This document shows, piece after piece, positions 10,390-17,793 of a stretch of 64,000 bases of DNA. The stretch's first letter is position 1, and each line of letters opens with the position of its first letter. The position numbers and the translations under genes are program-made. Origin of the DNA: Thermococcus sp. CX2 (GTDB taxonomy: Archaea > Methanobacteriota_B > Thermococci > Thermococcales > Thermococcaceae); assembly GCF_012027555.1 (NCBI RefSeq), contig NZ_SNUQ01000003.1, positions 1 through 64,000 on the forward strand, given 5' to 3'. The notes under the pieces were generated by a model. The model saw only the letters and a program-made list of their open reading frames with translations. It was not told the DNA's origin and searched no databases.

Positions 10390-11434
10390 CCCATCCACCG
10401 CCCGTCTTCCTGAGCAGGTAAGCGAAGAAGGGAATTCCAAGGAGGGTCGTTATTATACCGATCGGTATCTCGTAGGTCGCCACAGACCTCGCGAGCGTAT
10501 CTGCTAGGGCCATGAACGAAGCCCCCAGGGTTATCGTCAGGGGTATCAGGGTCTTGTGGTCCGGACCGAAGGCCATCCTGACTATGTGGGGTATCATCAG
10601 CCCGACCCACCCGATTATACCGCAGAAGGCTATGGAGACGGCCGTTATCATGGAGACGATGACTATGAAGACGAACTTCAGCTTCTCGGTCTCGACACCC
10701 ACGATTTTAGCCTCCTCACCGAAGGAGAGCACGTTCAGCTGCCAGCGCATTGAGTATATCAGGAAACAGCCGACGAGGATCACCGGGAAGGCCACTCTGA
10801 CCGAGCCCCAGTCCGAGTTGGCGAAGCTCCCCATGAGCCAATAGACGATGCTCGCCAGCTTGTCGTGCTCCATAAGGAACTTGAGGAGGGATGTTAAAGC
10901 TGAAAAGAGGGCGTTGACTATGATTCCAGCGAGAACGAGCGAGACTGGGGTTATCCTCCCGCCGACCCTCGCCAGCGAGGTCGTTATGAAGACCGCGAGG
11001 AGCGCGAAGGCGAACGCTGAAGGAGTCACACCTACGCCAACGGAGAGGCCTATAGCTAAAGCCGCGCCGAAGGCAGCCCCGGAAGAGATGCCAAGGATGT
11101 AGCTGTTGACGAGGGGGTTCCTGAATATGGCCTGCAGGACGGCACCCGAAATGGCAAGGGCCGAGCCGACGAGCATGGCCATCAGGACGCGGGGGAGGCG
11201 TATCTCAAAGAGTATGGTCTGGTAAACGCTCGGGTAGGGGATTGTGACGGAGAAGGATATCTTTCCAAGGGTTAAAGTTTTCAAAACTTCGGAGATGATC
11301 TGAGCCCCTTTAAGGAGCACCATACTCACGACGGCGGAGGGAGGAATTGGATAGGTTCCTATACACAGGCTTACGATGAGGGCAAGAACCGGGGAGAGCA
11401 AAAAGGAAAGGTGGAGGGCCTTCCTCATGCTCAC
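10382..11434 (-). CDS. ABC importer permease, BtuC/FecCD family
   Basis: Membrane subunit of a type II ABC importer, 350 residues with about ten predicted helices. Family landmarks include LPRVLMAMLVGSALAISGAV, FRNPLVNSYILGISSGAAFG, GIIGWVGLMIPHIVR and YEIPIGIITTLLGIPFFAYL. FecCD proteins usually have 320-350 residues, so it looks intact. Its start overlaps the binding-protein stop by four bases (ATGA) and its end overlaps the ATPase start by eight. It forms the channel with the ATPase encoded immediately downstream. Confidence 0.94.
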   Translation of the reverse strand: MSMRKALHLSFLLSPVLALIVSLCIGTYPIPPSAVVSMVLLKGAQIISEVLKTLTLGKISFSVTIPYPSVYQTILFEIRLPRVLMAMLVGSALAISGAVLQAIFRNPLVNSYILGISSGAAFGAALAIGLSVGVGVTPSAFAFALLAVFITTSLARVGGRITPVSLVLAGIIVNALFSALTSLLKFLMEHDKLASIVYWLMGSFANSDWGSVRVAFPVILVGCFLIYSMRWQLNVLSFGEEAKIVGVETEKLKFVFIVIVSMITAVSIAFCGIIGWVGLMIPHIVRMAFGPDHKTLIPLTITLGASFMALADTLARSVATYEIPIGIITTLLGIPFFAYLLRKTGGGWDA

Positions 11435-12561
11435 CCACCCTGGTAGAACGGGCTGTAGAATTTCTCAATCAGCTCGTCCCTGACCGACTCCCAGCTCTGG
11501 TAGCGGTCGGGGTAGATTACGTTGGCCATCTGGTAGAGGCCGACTATTATCCTCGGGCCCCAGTCGAGGTAGCCCTTTGAACCTGCGAGGATGCCGTAGA
11601 CGTGTCCTTCCCTCACGGCCTTGATTTCCTGCCACCTTGAGTCATTTTTAATGCCGTTCACGGCGCTGTCAAGCTTGTCCTGGCTGAATGACGTCACAAT
11701 TAAAACGTCCGTGTCGTTGCCCCAGTAGGCGATTATCTTCTCGAGGTCGAGCTTGGGCCACTGGGTATCGAAGGTCATGTCGAAAGCTAAGTTGTGGGCA
11801 CCGACGAGCTCCACCATGCTCGCCCACGCGCTTCCGTTGGCGTAGACAGTGACCGGGCCCGCGATGTCCTTGGGGGCGCTTATGAGAAGGGCGTTCTTCC
11901 TCTCACTCTCTGGAATCTGGGCGGCGGTTTCCTTCACGGCGCTGAGCTTCTCCTCCATCCACCCGGCCAGCTCACCGGCCTTCTCTTCTTCATCAAAGAC
12001 CTTTCCAAGGAGCTCGACGACCTCCACGTTATCCTCGATGGTCTTAGCAGTGAGCGCTATGACGGGTATGCCGAGCTCTTCCGCCTTCTGTATAGTCTCG
12101 GCATCGGCGTACTTGCCGCCGTACCAGTCGATTATTATGAGGTCTGGATTTAAGCCGACGACGGTCTCCCAGTTGAGGCCCTTGAAGTTGCTGCCAACGA
12201 CGGTCTTGTTCTTCACATCATCCGGGAGGTAGGGGTCATAGGGGACGTACTTGCCTATGCCGATTATCCTGTCCTGGACGCCGAGGACGCAGAGTATCTC
12301 CGCCCAGTAGCCGGAGAGCACTATCACCCTCTCGGGCGGCTTATCTATGGTGACGGTCCTTCCCGCGAAGTCCGTGACGGTTATCGGGTACTTGGGAGCG
12401 GCAGTGGTGGTTGTCTGAGATGAAGTCGTCTCGACGTGACTGGAGGGGGGCGCGGTGGTAGTCGTCGTGGCGGTCCCGCCGCTTATACAGCCGCTCGCCA
12501 CGACGCCAAAAATCAAAACCCCGACCAGAAACAGGGTGAATATCTTTCCGCGGGATTTCAT
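11431..12561 (-). CDS. Substrate-binding lipoprotein of the BtuF/FhuD type
   Basis: Extracellular receptor of the importer. From the chosen ATG (12561) the protein begins MKSRGKIFTLF, with a hydrophobic signal segment ending in the lipobox VVASGC. A threonine-rich spacer follows as a flexible tether. The mature part has the class III binding-protein pattern: ITVTDFAGRTVTIDKPPERV, then NPDLIIIDWYG and a long helix between two lobes. About 376 residues, normal for archaea. It is the first gene of the operon. The start was chosen because GGTGAG lies at the correct distance; a start 15 bases earlier is possible. Ligand unknown. Confidence 0.92.
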   Translation of the reverse strand: MKSRGKIFTLFLVGVLIFGVVASGCISGGTATTTTTAPPSSHVETTSSQTTTTAAPKYPITVTDFAGRTVTIDKPPERVIVLSGYWAEILCVLGVQDRIIGIGKYVPYDPYLPDDVKNKTVVGSNFKGLNWETVVGLNPDLIIIDWYGGKYADAETIQKAEELGIPVIALTAKTIEDNVEVVELLGKVFDEEEKAGELAGWMEEKLSAVKETAAQIPESERKNALLISAPKDIAGPVTVYANGSAWASMVELVGAHNLAFDMTFDTQWPKLDLEKIIAYWGNDTDVLIVTSFSQDKLDSAVNGIKNDSRWQEIKAVREGHVYGILAGSKGYLDWGPRIIVGLYQMANVIYPDRYQSWESVRDELIEKFYSPFYQGG

Positions 12562-12635
12562 TGTGCTCACCACCATGTTGTGCTACTAATTTTCAACTTA
12601 GTAATACAAAACCCGTGGAGTATAGCTGACTTTTA

Positions 12636-12652
12636 ACACTTTTTAAAACAAC
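12636..12652 (-). promoter_or_regulatory. Possible TATA box of the importer-chelatase operon
   Basis: The minus strand reads TGTTTTAAAAAGTGTTA, an AT-rich TATA-like element about 80 bases upstream of the lipoprotein ATG. A second TTAAAAG lies close by, so the exact element is uncertain. Confidence 0.45.
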
Positions 12653-12668
12653 AAGTTCCAAACTTATG

Positions 12669-12689
12669 GTTTTTGATAATACCAAAAAC
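12669..12689. promoter_or_regulatory. Perfect 7-7-7 inverted repeat, candidate operator
   Basis: GTTTTTG at 12669-12675 and CAAAAAC at 12683-12689 are exact reverse complements separated by seven bases. The element lies just upstream of the TATA-like box of the importer-chelatase operon, where an archaeal repressor or activator could act. The rest of 12690-12866 shows nothing recognisable. Confidence 0.45.
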
Positions 12690-12866
12690 GAAAAGAATTA
12701 GACCCACCTGTTTATGTGGACTTCGACGCCGAGCCCTCAAGCCCTATCCCTGTATGTTCCACTTCTTCCTTTAGCCCAGGGATTTTAGCATTAGTCATTG
12801 TTCCGAGCCTTTAGAATCAAGCAAATGTCCGAGTCTTTGATGACACATCGGCCGGGTATAAGCCAT

Positions 12867-12877
12867 ACCTTTTTAAC
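12867..12877 (+). promoter_or_regulatory. TATA-like box of the TPR gene
   Basis: ACCTTTTTAAC lies about 40 bases before the ATG at 12911. GGGTATAAGCC at 12853-12863 is an alternative. Confidence 0.4.
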
Positions 12878-12910
12878 TGGTTTAGGCTAACCGAAGGCAG
12901 GTGATGAGGA

Positions 12911-13921
12911 ATGAACGAGTTTGAGAAGGCGTTAGCCGAGAAGGACTGCGAGAAGCTCCTGGAGCTCTTTGATGATTACATAGAGGGCATTGAGGACGAA
13001 GAGAAGCTCAGGGAAGAGCTGAAAAAGCTTGAGGAAGTCGTCATCGAGTGCGACGACCCCTACGATTTGGCCCACGAGATAGCTCACGTCTACGCCCACC
13101 TCGACGACGTCGAGAGGGGCATCGAGCTCTACAAGAGGATAGCAGAGAGGAAAAAGGACGACCCCGAGGAGTACGCTACCGCGCTCTACTATCTGGCGGA
13201 TGCATACGAGCACTTCGGCATGCCCGAGAAGGCAATAGAGACATATGAGGAGCTTCTCAAGCTTGAGGAAGAACTTGGAAACGAGAGGGAGATAGCCCTG
13301 ACCCTGGCCAACCTGGCGATAAACTACGACGAGCTGGGCGAGACCGAGAAGGCCCTAGAGCTCATGGAGCGCGCGAGGGACATCTTCTCGAGGCTCAGCG
13401 ACGAGAAGAACCACCTCATAAGCCTCCTCGACTTGGCCCACTTTCACTACGAGCTCGGGGACTACGAGAAGGCGGAGACTCTCATCAGAGAAGTCCTCAG
13501 GAGCCCGAGGGAGGACGAGATTGAGATAAACGCCAAGCTCGTCGAGGCCGAGATATGGGCTGGCAGAGAGGACTACAAAAAGGCATTCTTGGCCCTCAGG
13601 GACGCCCTCCTGAAGGCGGTAGAGACCAGCGACGAACTCTTTGGGCTGGTCTTCGACACGCTGGTGGACTTCATAGAGGGGCTCTTCAACGAGAAAGCCT
13701 ACAGGGAGGTCTACGAGAACGTCCACCTCTTTGCCGAGGCCTTTGAAGATGACACGGCCGACTTCTTCAGAGCCATAGGCGAGCTCGCCCGCTGGAAGGA
13801 AGGTGACGAGGAAGCGAAGAAGAGGTTCGACGAGCTCTATTCAAATGTCGAGAACGAGGATCTGAAAGCAATCCTCGACGAGTGGAAGAGGCCGAAGCTG
13901 AGCCTGAGCGTGGGGCTTTGA
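12911..13921 (+). CDS. Acidic tetratricopeptide-repeat protein
   Basis: A 336-residue, strongly acidic, all-helical cytoplasmic protein without signal peptide. TPR-like units are visible, for example ALYYLADAYEHFGMPEKAIE, ALTLANLAINYDELGETEKA and SLLDLAHFHYELGDYEKAE, which are typical 34-residue repeats between about residues 60 and 200. TPR arrays act as protein-protein interaction scaffolds; the partner cannot be told. The ATG follows AGGTGATGAGGA. It stands alone, divergent from the importer operon and convergent with the aEF-1beta gene. High glutamate and aspartate content is common in Thermococcales. Confidence 0.85.
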   Translation: MNEFEKALAEKDCEKLLELFDDYIEGIEDEEKLREELKKLEEVVIECDDPYDLAHEIAHVYAHLDDVERGIELYKRIAERKKDDPEEYATALYYLADAYEHFGMPEKAIETYEELLKLEEELGNEREIALTLANLAINYDELGETEKALELMERARDIFSRLSDEKNHLISLLDLAHFHYELGDYEKAETLIREVLRSPREDEIEINAKLVEAEIWAGREDYKKAFLALRDALLKAVETSDELFGLVFDTLVDFIEGLFNEKAYREVYENVHLFAEAFEDDTADFFRAIGELARWKEGDEEAKKRFDELYSNVENEDLKAILDEWKRPKLSLSVGL

Positions 13922-13929
13922 GCTGGAGT

Positions 13930-13953
13930 ATCCCTTTTTGACTCCTTTTTAAT
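13930..13953 (+). terminator. T-rich terminator after the TPR gene
   Basis: Two T5 runs (CCCTTTTTG and CCTTTTTAA) follow the stop codon within 30 bases. Pyrimidine-rich T tracts without a strong hairpin are the usual archaeal termination signal. Confidence 0.5.
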
Positions 13954-14034
13954 ATTCCGTATAGAAACGCAACGGCCTACAGGCCAAATGATTCCCAGAC
14001 AGAAGCCTGGAAGATTAAAAGTAGAGAAGAGGAT

Positions 14035-14310
14035 TCAGATCCTCGAAACGGTCTCAACTTCCGCGCTCTCGACGTTCTCAACCTGCCTGAAGATCTCGGT
14101 GACCTCGTCGTAGGAGTAGCCCTCGGCGTCCTTACCGAGGATGTAGAACTTAAGCGCAACGAGACCGAAAGCAATCGGCTCGCGCTCGACCTTGGCGAGG
14201 CCGAACTTTTCTGGAATAACAGCCTTGAGCTTCTCCTCGAGCTCGTCGAGGTTGACATCCGGGTCGGTCGGCATGATCTTTATAACGCCAACAAGGTTGA
14301 AGTCGCTCAT
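14035..14310 (-). CDS. Translation elongation factor aEF-1beta
   Basis: A 91-residue protein matching archaeal elongation factor 1-beta, the nucleotide exchange factor that recharges aEF-1A with GTP. It reads MSDFNLVGVIKIMPTDPDV, then IAFGLVALKFYILGKD and ends VENVESAEVETVSRI, the typical ferredoxin-like fold with conserved GLVALK core. Length is normal for the family. A GGAGGTG site precedes the ATG. It follows a zinc-ribbon gene by 18 bases and forms a two-gene operon with it, an arrangement common in Thermococcales. Confidence 0.95.
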   Translation of the reverse strand: MSDFNLVGVIKIMPTDPDVNLDELEEKLKAVIPEKFGLAKVEREPIAFGLVALKFYILGKDAEGYSYDEVTEIFRQVENVESAEVETVSRI

Positions 14311-14328
14311 TCTTTTTCACCTCCTAAT

Positions 14329-14508
14329 TCATGGCCCCTCCCAGCCGCACTTGGGGCACTTGTAGGGGACTGAGAGGACCCTGCAGCTTTCGCAGCGCCA
14401 GATGATCTCCTCTCCACAGTTCGGGCAGACAAAGTGAGTGGCGTGCTCCCTTGGGGTTATCTCCTTTCCGCATGACGTGCATACGGGTATCTCGAACTTG
14501 GCTTCCAC
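14329..14508 (-). CDS. Small zinc-ribbon protein, two CxxC pairs
   Basis: A 59-residue protein with four CxxC or CxxC-like knuckles: CTSCGK, CPNCGE, CESCRV and CPKCGW, enough to bind two zinc ions. This is the archaeal zinc-ribbon family routinely found beside aEF-1beta; the molecular role is not established, but a nucleic-acid or ribosome link is plausible from the neighbour. The GTG at 14508 is preferred because GGAGGTG lies six bases upstream; the longer ATG start at 14523 would place that site inside the gene. Confidence 0.85.
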   Translation of the reverse strand: MEAKFEIPVCTSCGKEITPREHATHFVCPNCGEEIIWRCESCRVLSVPYKCPKCGWEGP

Positions 14509-14561
14509 TGCGAACACCTCCAAGAAAGGTGGTTTTTAATCACTGGTGAGCGTTGAGGAAG

Positions 14562-14575
14562 CTGACTTATAAACC
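14562..14575 (-). promoter_or_regulatory. TATA box of the zinc ribbon/aEF-1beta operon
   Basis: The minus strand reads GGTTTATAAGTC, an excellent BRE/TATA match. It lies about 55-65 bases upstream of the GTG at 14508. Confidence 0.65.
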
Positions 14576-14584
14576 TTTCCCCCT

Positions 14585-15101
14585 CAAACTTTTCTAGCGA
14601 AAAGTTTGATCAAAAGTAGTTCACTGCAAAATTTGAGCCTTTCACAAAAGTGTGTTTCCTTTTGAATTTTGCTCGTTTTCAGGAGAATTCACCATAAATT
14701 CCGCACCTGAAATCAAGCAGGTTTTAATTCTCACCCGGCGCTCGAAGAGCACAATCGGGGGTAAACTTCTAAAACAAGCAATTTTGAGAAGGGCATACGA
14801 GCTTTGATCAAACTTTTGCTTGGCAAACAAGCCTTTGGAAAAAGCTTGACCAAAACTGTTCCCTTTCTGTTAAATTGGTAGGGAACAAAAGCGTGCACTC
14901 TTAAAACTGCCTTTGAAAGAGGGTTTGCCCCCAGAAACAGCCGATTAAACAGTTTCACTTCATATTCTGGCGTCCGAAGGACGCCTTGTGGAGAGTGAAA
15001 CTTTGAAAACTGGCCGTTAGAAGGGTAAACCCTGTATGGATACGCGTTTTTAGAAACGCACGCAAGCTTTCCGTCAACGCTTTGCGCCAGCAAAGGGTTG
15101 T
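14585..15101. repeat. Dispersed intergenic repeat, copy A
   Basis: A 517-base non-coding stretch with a partner at 49960-50676. It opens with a perfect hairpin (10-base arms CAAACTTTTC/GAAAAGTTTG, loop TAGC, 14585-14608) followed by GATCAAA. It ends two bases before the CCA end of tRNA-Ile. The last 308 bases (14794-15101) align end to end with 50369-50676, including ACTTTTGCTTGGCAAACAAG, the hairpin GGCGTCC-GAA-GGACGCC and the terminal CTTTGC-GCCA-GCAAAG hairpin (15080-15095). Reading frames in it (for example 14731-15093 minus) change frame relative to the other copy, so I do not treat them as genes. Confidence 0.75.
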
Positions 15102-15103
15102 AC

Positions 15104-15181
15104 TGGTGGGCCCGCGGGGCTTCGAACCCCGGACCTCCCGCTTATCAGGCGGGCGCTCTGACCAGGCTGAGCCACGGGCCC
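15104..15181 (-). tRNA. tRNA-Ile (GAU), CCA encoded
   Basis: Cloverleaf on the minus strand: acceptor stem GGGCCCG/CGGGCCC, anticodon arm with loop reading GAT, T arm GGGGTTCGAAGCCCC-like. CCA is encoded in the DNA, usual in this order. No intron. It is 14 bases from tRNA-Glu and probably cotranscribed with it. Confidence 0.93.
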
Positions 15182-15195
15182 GCGAGAAATGTTTT

Positions 15196-15273
15196 TGGTG
15201 CCCCGGCCGGGATTTGAACCCGGGTCGCGGGATCGAGAGTCCCGCATGATTGACCGGGCTACACCACCGGGGC
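15196..15273 (-). tRNA. tRNA-Glu (CUC), CCA encoded
   Basis: Acceptor stem GCCCCGG/CCGGGGC, anticodon stem CGGGA/TCCCG with seven-base loop CTCTCGA, so the anticodon is CTC. T arm CCGGGTTCAAATCCCGG. CCA is encoded. It lies upstream of tRNA-Ile on the same strand. Confidence 0.93.
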
Positions 15274-15347
15274 GTGCGTCCAATATCATAGGGCCGAGGT
15301 TGCTTTAAAAAGTTTTCGGTGGGGAGGAAGCCCCTGTGAGACTAGGG

Positions 15348-15598
15348 CACCCCCACCGGGGCAAACGATACCCGCCAGAATACTGGACATCAGCCGATGC
15401 CAGAAAACTGAACCGATGCCGCTACCAATTTTCCAGCAGTCCGCATAAGATTGAACCTGGATGCGTGCCAAACTTGGCGGTGTTCCTGAGGGCGTCATAG
15501 CGGTTCCATTCCACTTCAAGGCCAACAGGCTGACGAACGAGGCACTTAACAAGGCTGGAACTCCAGAGTTCAAGTCCTCTGCCTGCAGAATAAGGAAG
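15348..15598 (+). pseudogene. Remnant of a molybdopterin oxidoreductase / formate dehydrogenase alpha C-terminus
   Basis: Decayed coding sequence between tRNA-Glu and purF. In one frame from about 15348 the reading is RYPPEYWTSADARKLNR, resembling the start of the MopB C-terminal domain (typically PEPYVEINPEDAKKLGI). After a frameshift and stop near 15454 a second frame reads WMRAKLGGVPEGVIAVPFHF, then NRLTNEALNKAGTPEFKS and ends ACRIRKL. This is the usual end of FdhA-type proteins (VPEGVVAIPFHF, then LTNPALDP, then PEFKVCAVRI). Only the last 80 or so residues remain and they are broken. It ends against the purF stop. No intact copy is in the window. Confidence 0.75.
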
Positions 15599-15599
15599 C

Positions 15600-16931
15600 T
15601 CAGAAGCGGAAGGCCCACTCTGGATACTCACCCGTGAGGCAGGCCATGCAGAGCCCTTCTTTCCCAACCACTTTTTTCAGTCCGCCAACGCTGAGATAGG
15701 CTAGGCTGTCGGCGCCTATAGCCGATTTCACTTTTTCAACGCCCCCGAAGGCTGCTATGAGCTCGTGCCTCGTGGGTATGTCTATACCCATGTAGCAGGG
15801 ATGTTTTATGGGCGGAGAGGCTATTCTTACGTGCACCTCCTTCGCGCCGGCCTTTTTGAGCATGGCCACTATCCTCTTCATCGTCGTGCCCCTGACTATT
15901 GAATCGTCCACGAGGACGACGCTTTTGCCCGAGACGACCTCCTTAACTGGCGAGAGCTTGAGCCTGACCTTCAGCTCGCGGTGGAACTGGCCAGGGGTTA
16001 TGAAGGTTCTCCCGATGTAGCGGTTCTTTATTAGGCCTTCGGAGTAGGGGATGCCGCTCTCCTGGGAAAAGCCTAAAGCGGCTGCCCTTCCGGAGTCGGG
16101 AACTGCTATGACGACGTCCCCATCGGCGGGGCTTTCTTTAGCGAGCTCGCGGCCCATCCTCACGCGGGCGCTGTAAACGTTCACCCCGTCGAGCGTGCTG
16201 TCCGGTCTGGCGAAGTAGATGTACTCGAAGACGCAGTGGTGGTGGCTCTCCTCCGCTAGAACTTTGCTCTCAACCGAATCATCCACGAGGAAGACCTCGC
16301 CGGGCTTTACGTCCCGTATCTCATCAACAAAGAGCCTCAGCGCGGAATCCTCGGAGGCGAAGTAGTGGCCGTCGCCCCTTCCGTAGCTCAATGGTCTAAA
16401 ACCAACTGGGTCCCTTGCGACGAGGAGCTTACCGTCGAAGAGGAAGGCAACGGAATAAGCGCCTTTGACCTCGTTGAAAACTTCCCGCATCGCCTCGAAC
16501 TCGTCCCCAGTTTCCTTGAGGTGCCAGAGGAAGGAAACGCCAAGGAGCTCGGAATCGACGGAGTGGCTGAACCTCACGCCGAGCCTCTCGTAATGCCTCC
16601 TCAGGGGGAGAAAATTCGTGAGGGTACCATTGTGAGCCAAAGCAAGCCTCTTCCCGCAGCAGGAAACTTCGAGCGGCTGGGCCTCATTGAGCGAGCCTGA
16701 GGTGGAGTAGCGGACGTGGGCTATAGCTAAGTCCGACTTGAGCCTGCTCAGCTTGTCTCCCTTAAAAACCTCTGAGACGAGACCAGGCCCCTTGAGGGTT
16801 TTAACCATGCTCTCCCAGACGCTTATGCCAGCGCTCTCCTGGCCGCGGTGCTGAAGAGCTATGAGGGCATAGTATGCCTTCTTTGGGGCGTTTTCAGTCT
16901 TCGCTGCAAAGATTCCGCACTTCTCCCTCAT
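15600..16931 (-). CDS. purF: Amidophosphoribosyltransferase
   Basis: First committed step of purine synthesis: PRPP plus glutamine to phosphoribosylamine. The 443-residue protein has an N-terminal nucleophile glutamine amidotransferase domain after a four-residue propeptide (MREK-Cys5-GIF), with HRGQESAG and HNGTLTN, and a C-terminal phosphoribosyltransferase domain with the PRPP loop [13 protein letters not shown]. No iron-sulfur cysteine cluster is obvious. The start has GAGGGTTCACC upstream. It is divergent from purC across a 166-base gap that holds a long inverted repeat. The 3' end touches the formate dehydrogenase remnant. Confidence 0.95.
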   Translation of the reverse strand: MREKCGIFAAKTENAPKKAYYALIALQHRGQESAGISVWESMVKTLKGPGLVSEVFKGDKLSRLKSDLAIAHVRYSTSGSLNEAQPLEVSCCGKRLALAHNGTLTNFLPLRRHYERLGVRFSHSVDSELLGVSFLWHLKETGDEFEAMREVFNEVKGAYSVAFLFDGKLLVARDPVGFRPLSYGRGDGHYFASEDSALRLFVDEIRDVKPGEVFLVDDSVESKVLAEESHHHCVFEYIYFARPDSTLDGVNVYSARVRMGRELAKESPADGDVVIAVPDSGRAAALGFSQESGIPYSEGLIKNRYIGRTFITPGQFHRELKVRLKLSPVKEVVSGKSVVLVDDSIVRGTTMKRIVAMLKKAGAKEVHVRIASPPIKHPCYMGIDIPTRHELIAAFGGVEKVKSAIGADSLAYLSVGGLKKVVGKEGLCMACLTGEYPEWAFRF

Positions 16932-16959
16932 GGTGAACCCTCTTGAGGCTCTATGTTGA

Positions 16960-17017
16960 TTTAAACATGATGATTAGAGCCAATCTTTCCAGGATTTTTA
17001 GCTCCTACATGTTTAAA
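16960..17017. promoter_or_regulatory. 10-base inverted repeat between divergent purF and purC
   Basis: TTTAAACATG at 16960-16969 and CATGTTTAAA at 17008-17017 are perfect reverse complements 38 bases apart. The left arm coincides with the likely purF TATA box (minus strand GTTTAAATC). A dimeric regulator could bind both arms. CATGTT also recurs upstream of purD at 22655-22660. Confidence 0.45.
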
Positions 17018-17039
17018 AACTTTGTCCATCTTTTGCCAT

Positions 17040-17097
17040 ATTTTTGATAAAACAAGCCTTAAATAGTCGCTAATTTTACACATAAATGGTGAAGTTC
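17040..17097 (+). promoter_or_regulatory. purC promoter and leader, near copy of the purD promoter
   Basis: The block contains TAAAACAAGCCTTAAA (TATA part CTTAAATA near 17059) and TTTTACACATAAATGGTG just before the true start. An almost identical block precedes purD at 22673-22730. GGTGA in the block is the ribosome binding site of the ATG at 17098, so the upstream ATG at 17086 is not the likely start. Confidence 0.6.
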
Positions 17098-17793
17098 ATG
17101 GAGATCTACGAGGGCAAGGCCAAGAAAATAATCCCGCTCGACGATGGAAAGGCCGTAATGGAGTTCAAGGACGATACCACGGCCTTCGATGGCAGAAAGA
17201 AGGCTCAGTTCAGGGGCAAGGGCTGGCTGAATGCTCAGATTAGCGCGAGGCTCTTCAAGCTCCTTGAGGAGAGGGGTATAAAGACTCACTTCATAGGGGT
17301 CGCTGGGGAGGACAGACTCATCGTCGAGAGGCTCAGGATGTACCCCATCGAGGTTGTTGTGAGAAACGTCGTCGCTGGAAGTCTTAAGAAGCGCCTGCCA
17401 CTTGAGGAAGGCACCGAGCTGAGCGAGCCGATAGTCGAGCTTTACTACAAGGACGACTCGCTCGGAGACCCGATGATAAATCACTACCACGCCAGGGTTC
17501 TCGGCATAAGCGAGGAGGAAATTAGAGAGATGGAGCTCATAGCTCTGAAGGTCAACGAAATTCTGAGGAAGTACTTCGCGGAGAGGGGAATAATCCTGGT
17601 GGACTTTAAGCTGGAGTTCGGGAAGAACGAGCGTGATGAGATAATCTTGGCCGATGAGATAAGCCCAGACACCTGCCGCTTCTGGGATGCAAAAACCGGA
17701 AAAAGCCTCGACAAGGACGTCTTCCGCTTCGACAGGGGGGATTTGATAAGCGCTTACGAGGAGCTTTATAAGAGGCTTACGGGCGAGGCCTGA
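17098..17793 (+). CDS. purC: SAICAR synthetase
   Basis: Joins aspartate to CAIR with ATP to make SAICAR. The 231-residue protein starts MEIYEGKAKKI, the standard PurC beginning, and contains RNVVAGSL, the nucleotide region DFKLEFG and the family signature ADEISPDTCRFWD. Length is typical of archaeal and bacterial PurC. The start at 17098 is supported by GGTGA eight bases upstream. It is transcribed alone, divergent from purF. Its last 17 bases overlap, tail to tail, the end of a small gene on the other strand. Confidence 0.95.
   Translation: MEIYEGKAKKIIPLDDGKAVMEFKDDTTAFDGRKKAQFRGKGWLNAQISARLFKLLEERGIKTHFIGVAGEDRLIVERLRMYPIEVVVRNVVAGSLKKRLPLEEGTELSEPIVELYYKDDSLGDPMINHYHARVLGISEEEIREMELIALKVNEILRKYFAERGIILVDFKLEFGKNERDEIILADEISPDTCRFWDAKTGKSLDKDVFRFDRGDLISAYEELYKRLTGEA

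Noticed and set aside
14731-15093. Open frame in repeat copy A and the similar frame at 50256-50663 in copy B
   Set aside because: The frames shift relative to each other between copies, there is no ribosome binding site, and the sequence is better explained as a structured non-coding repeat.
15290-15450. Possible structured RNA (RNase P-like GGGGAGGAAG segment)
   Set aside because: The stretch is better explained as decayed coding sequence related to the MopB C-terminal domain. The necessary RNase P core was not found.
17086-17097. Upstream ATG as the purC start (and 22719 for purD)
   Set aside because: GGTGA, present in these leading codons, is the ribosome binding site of the next ATG, and the family N-terminus starts there.
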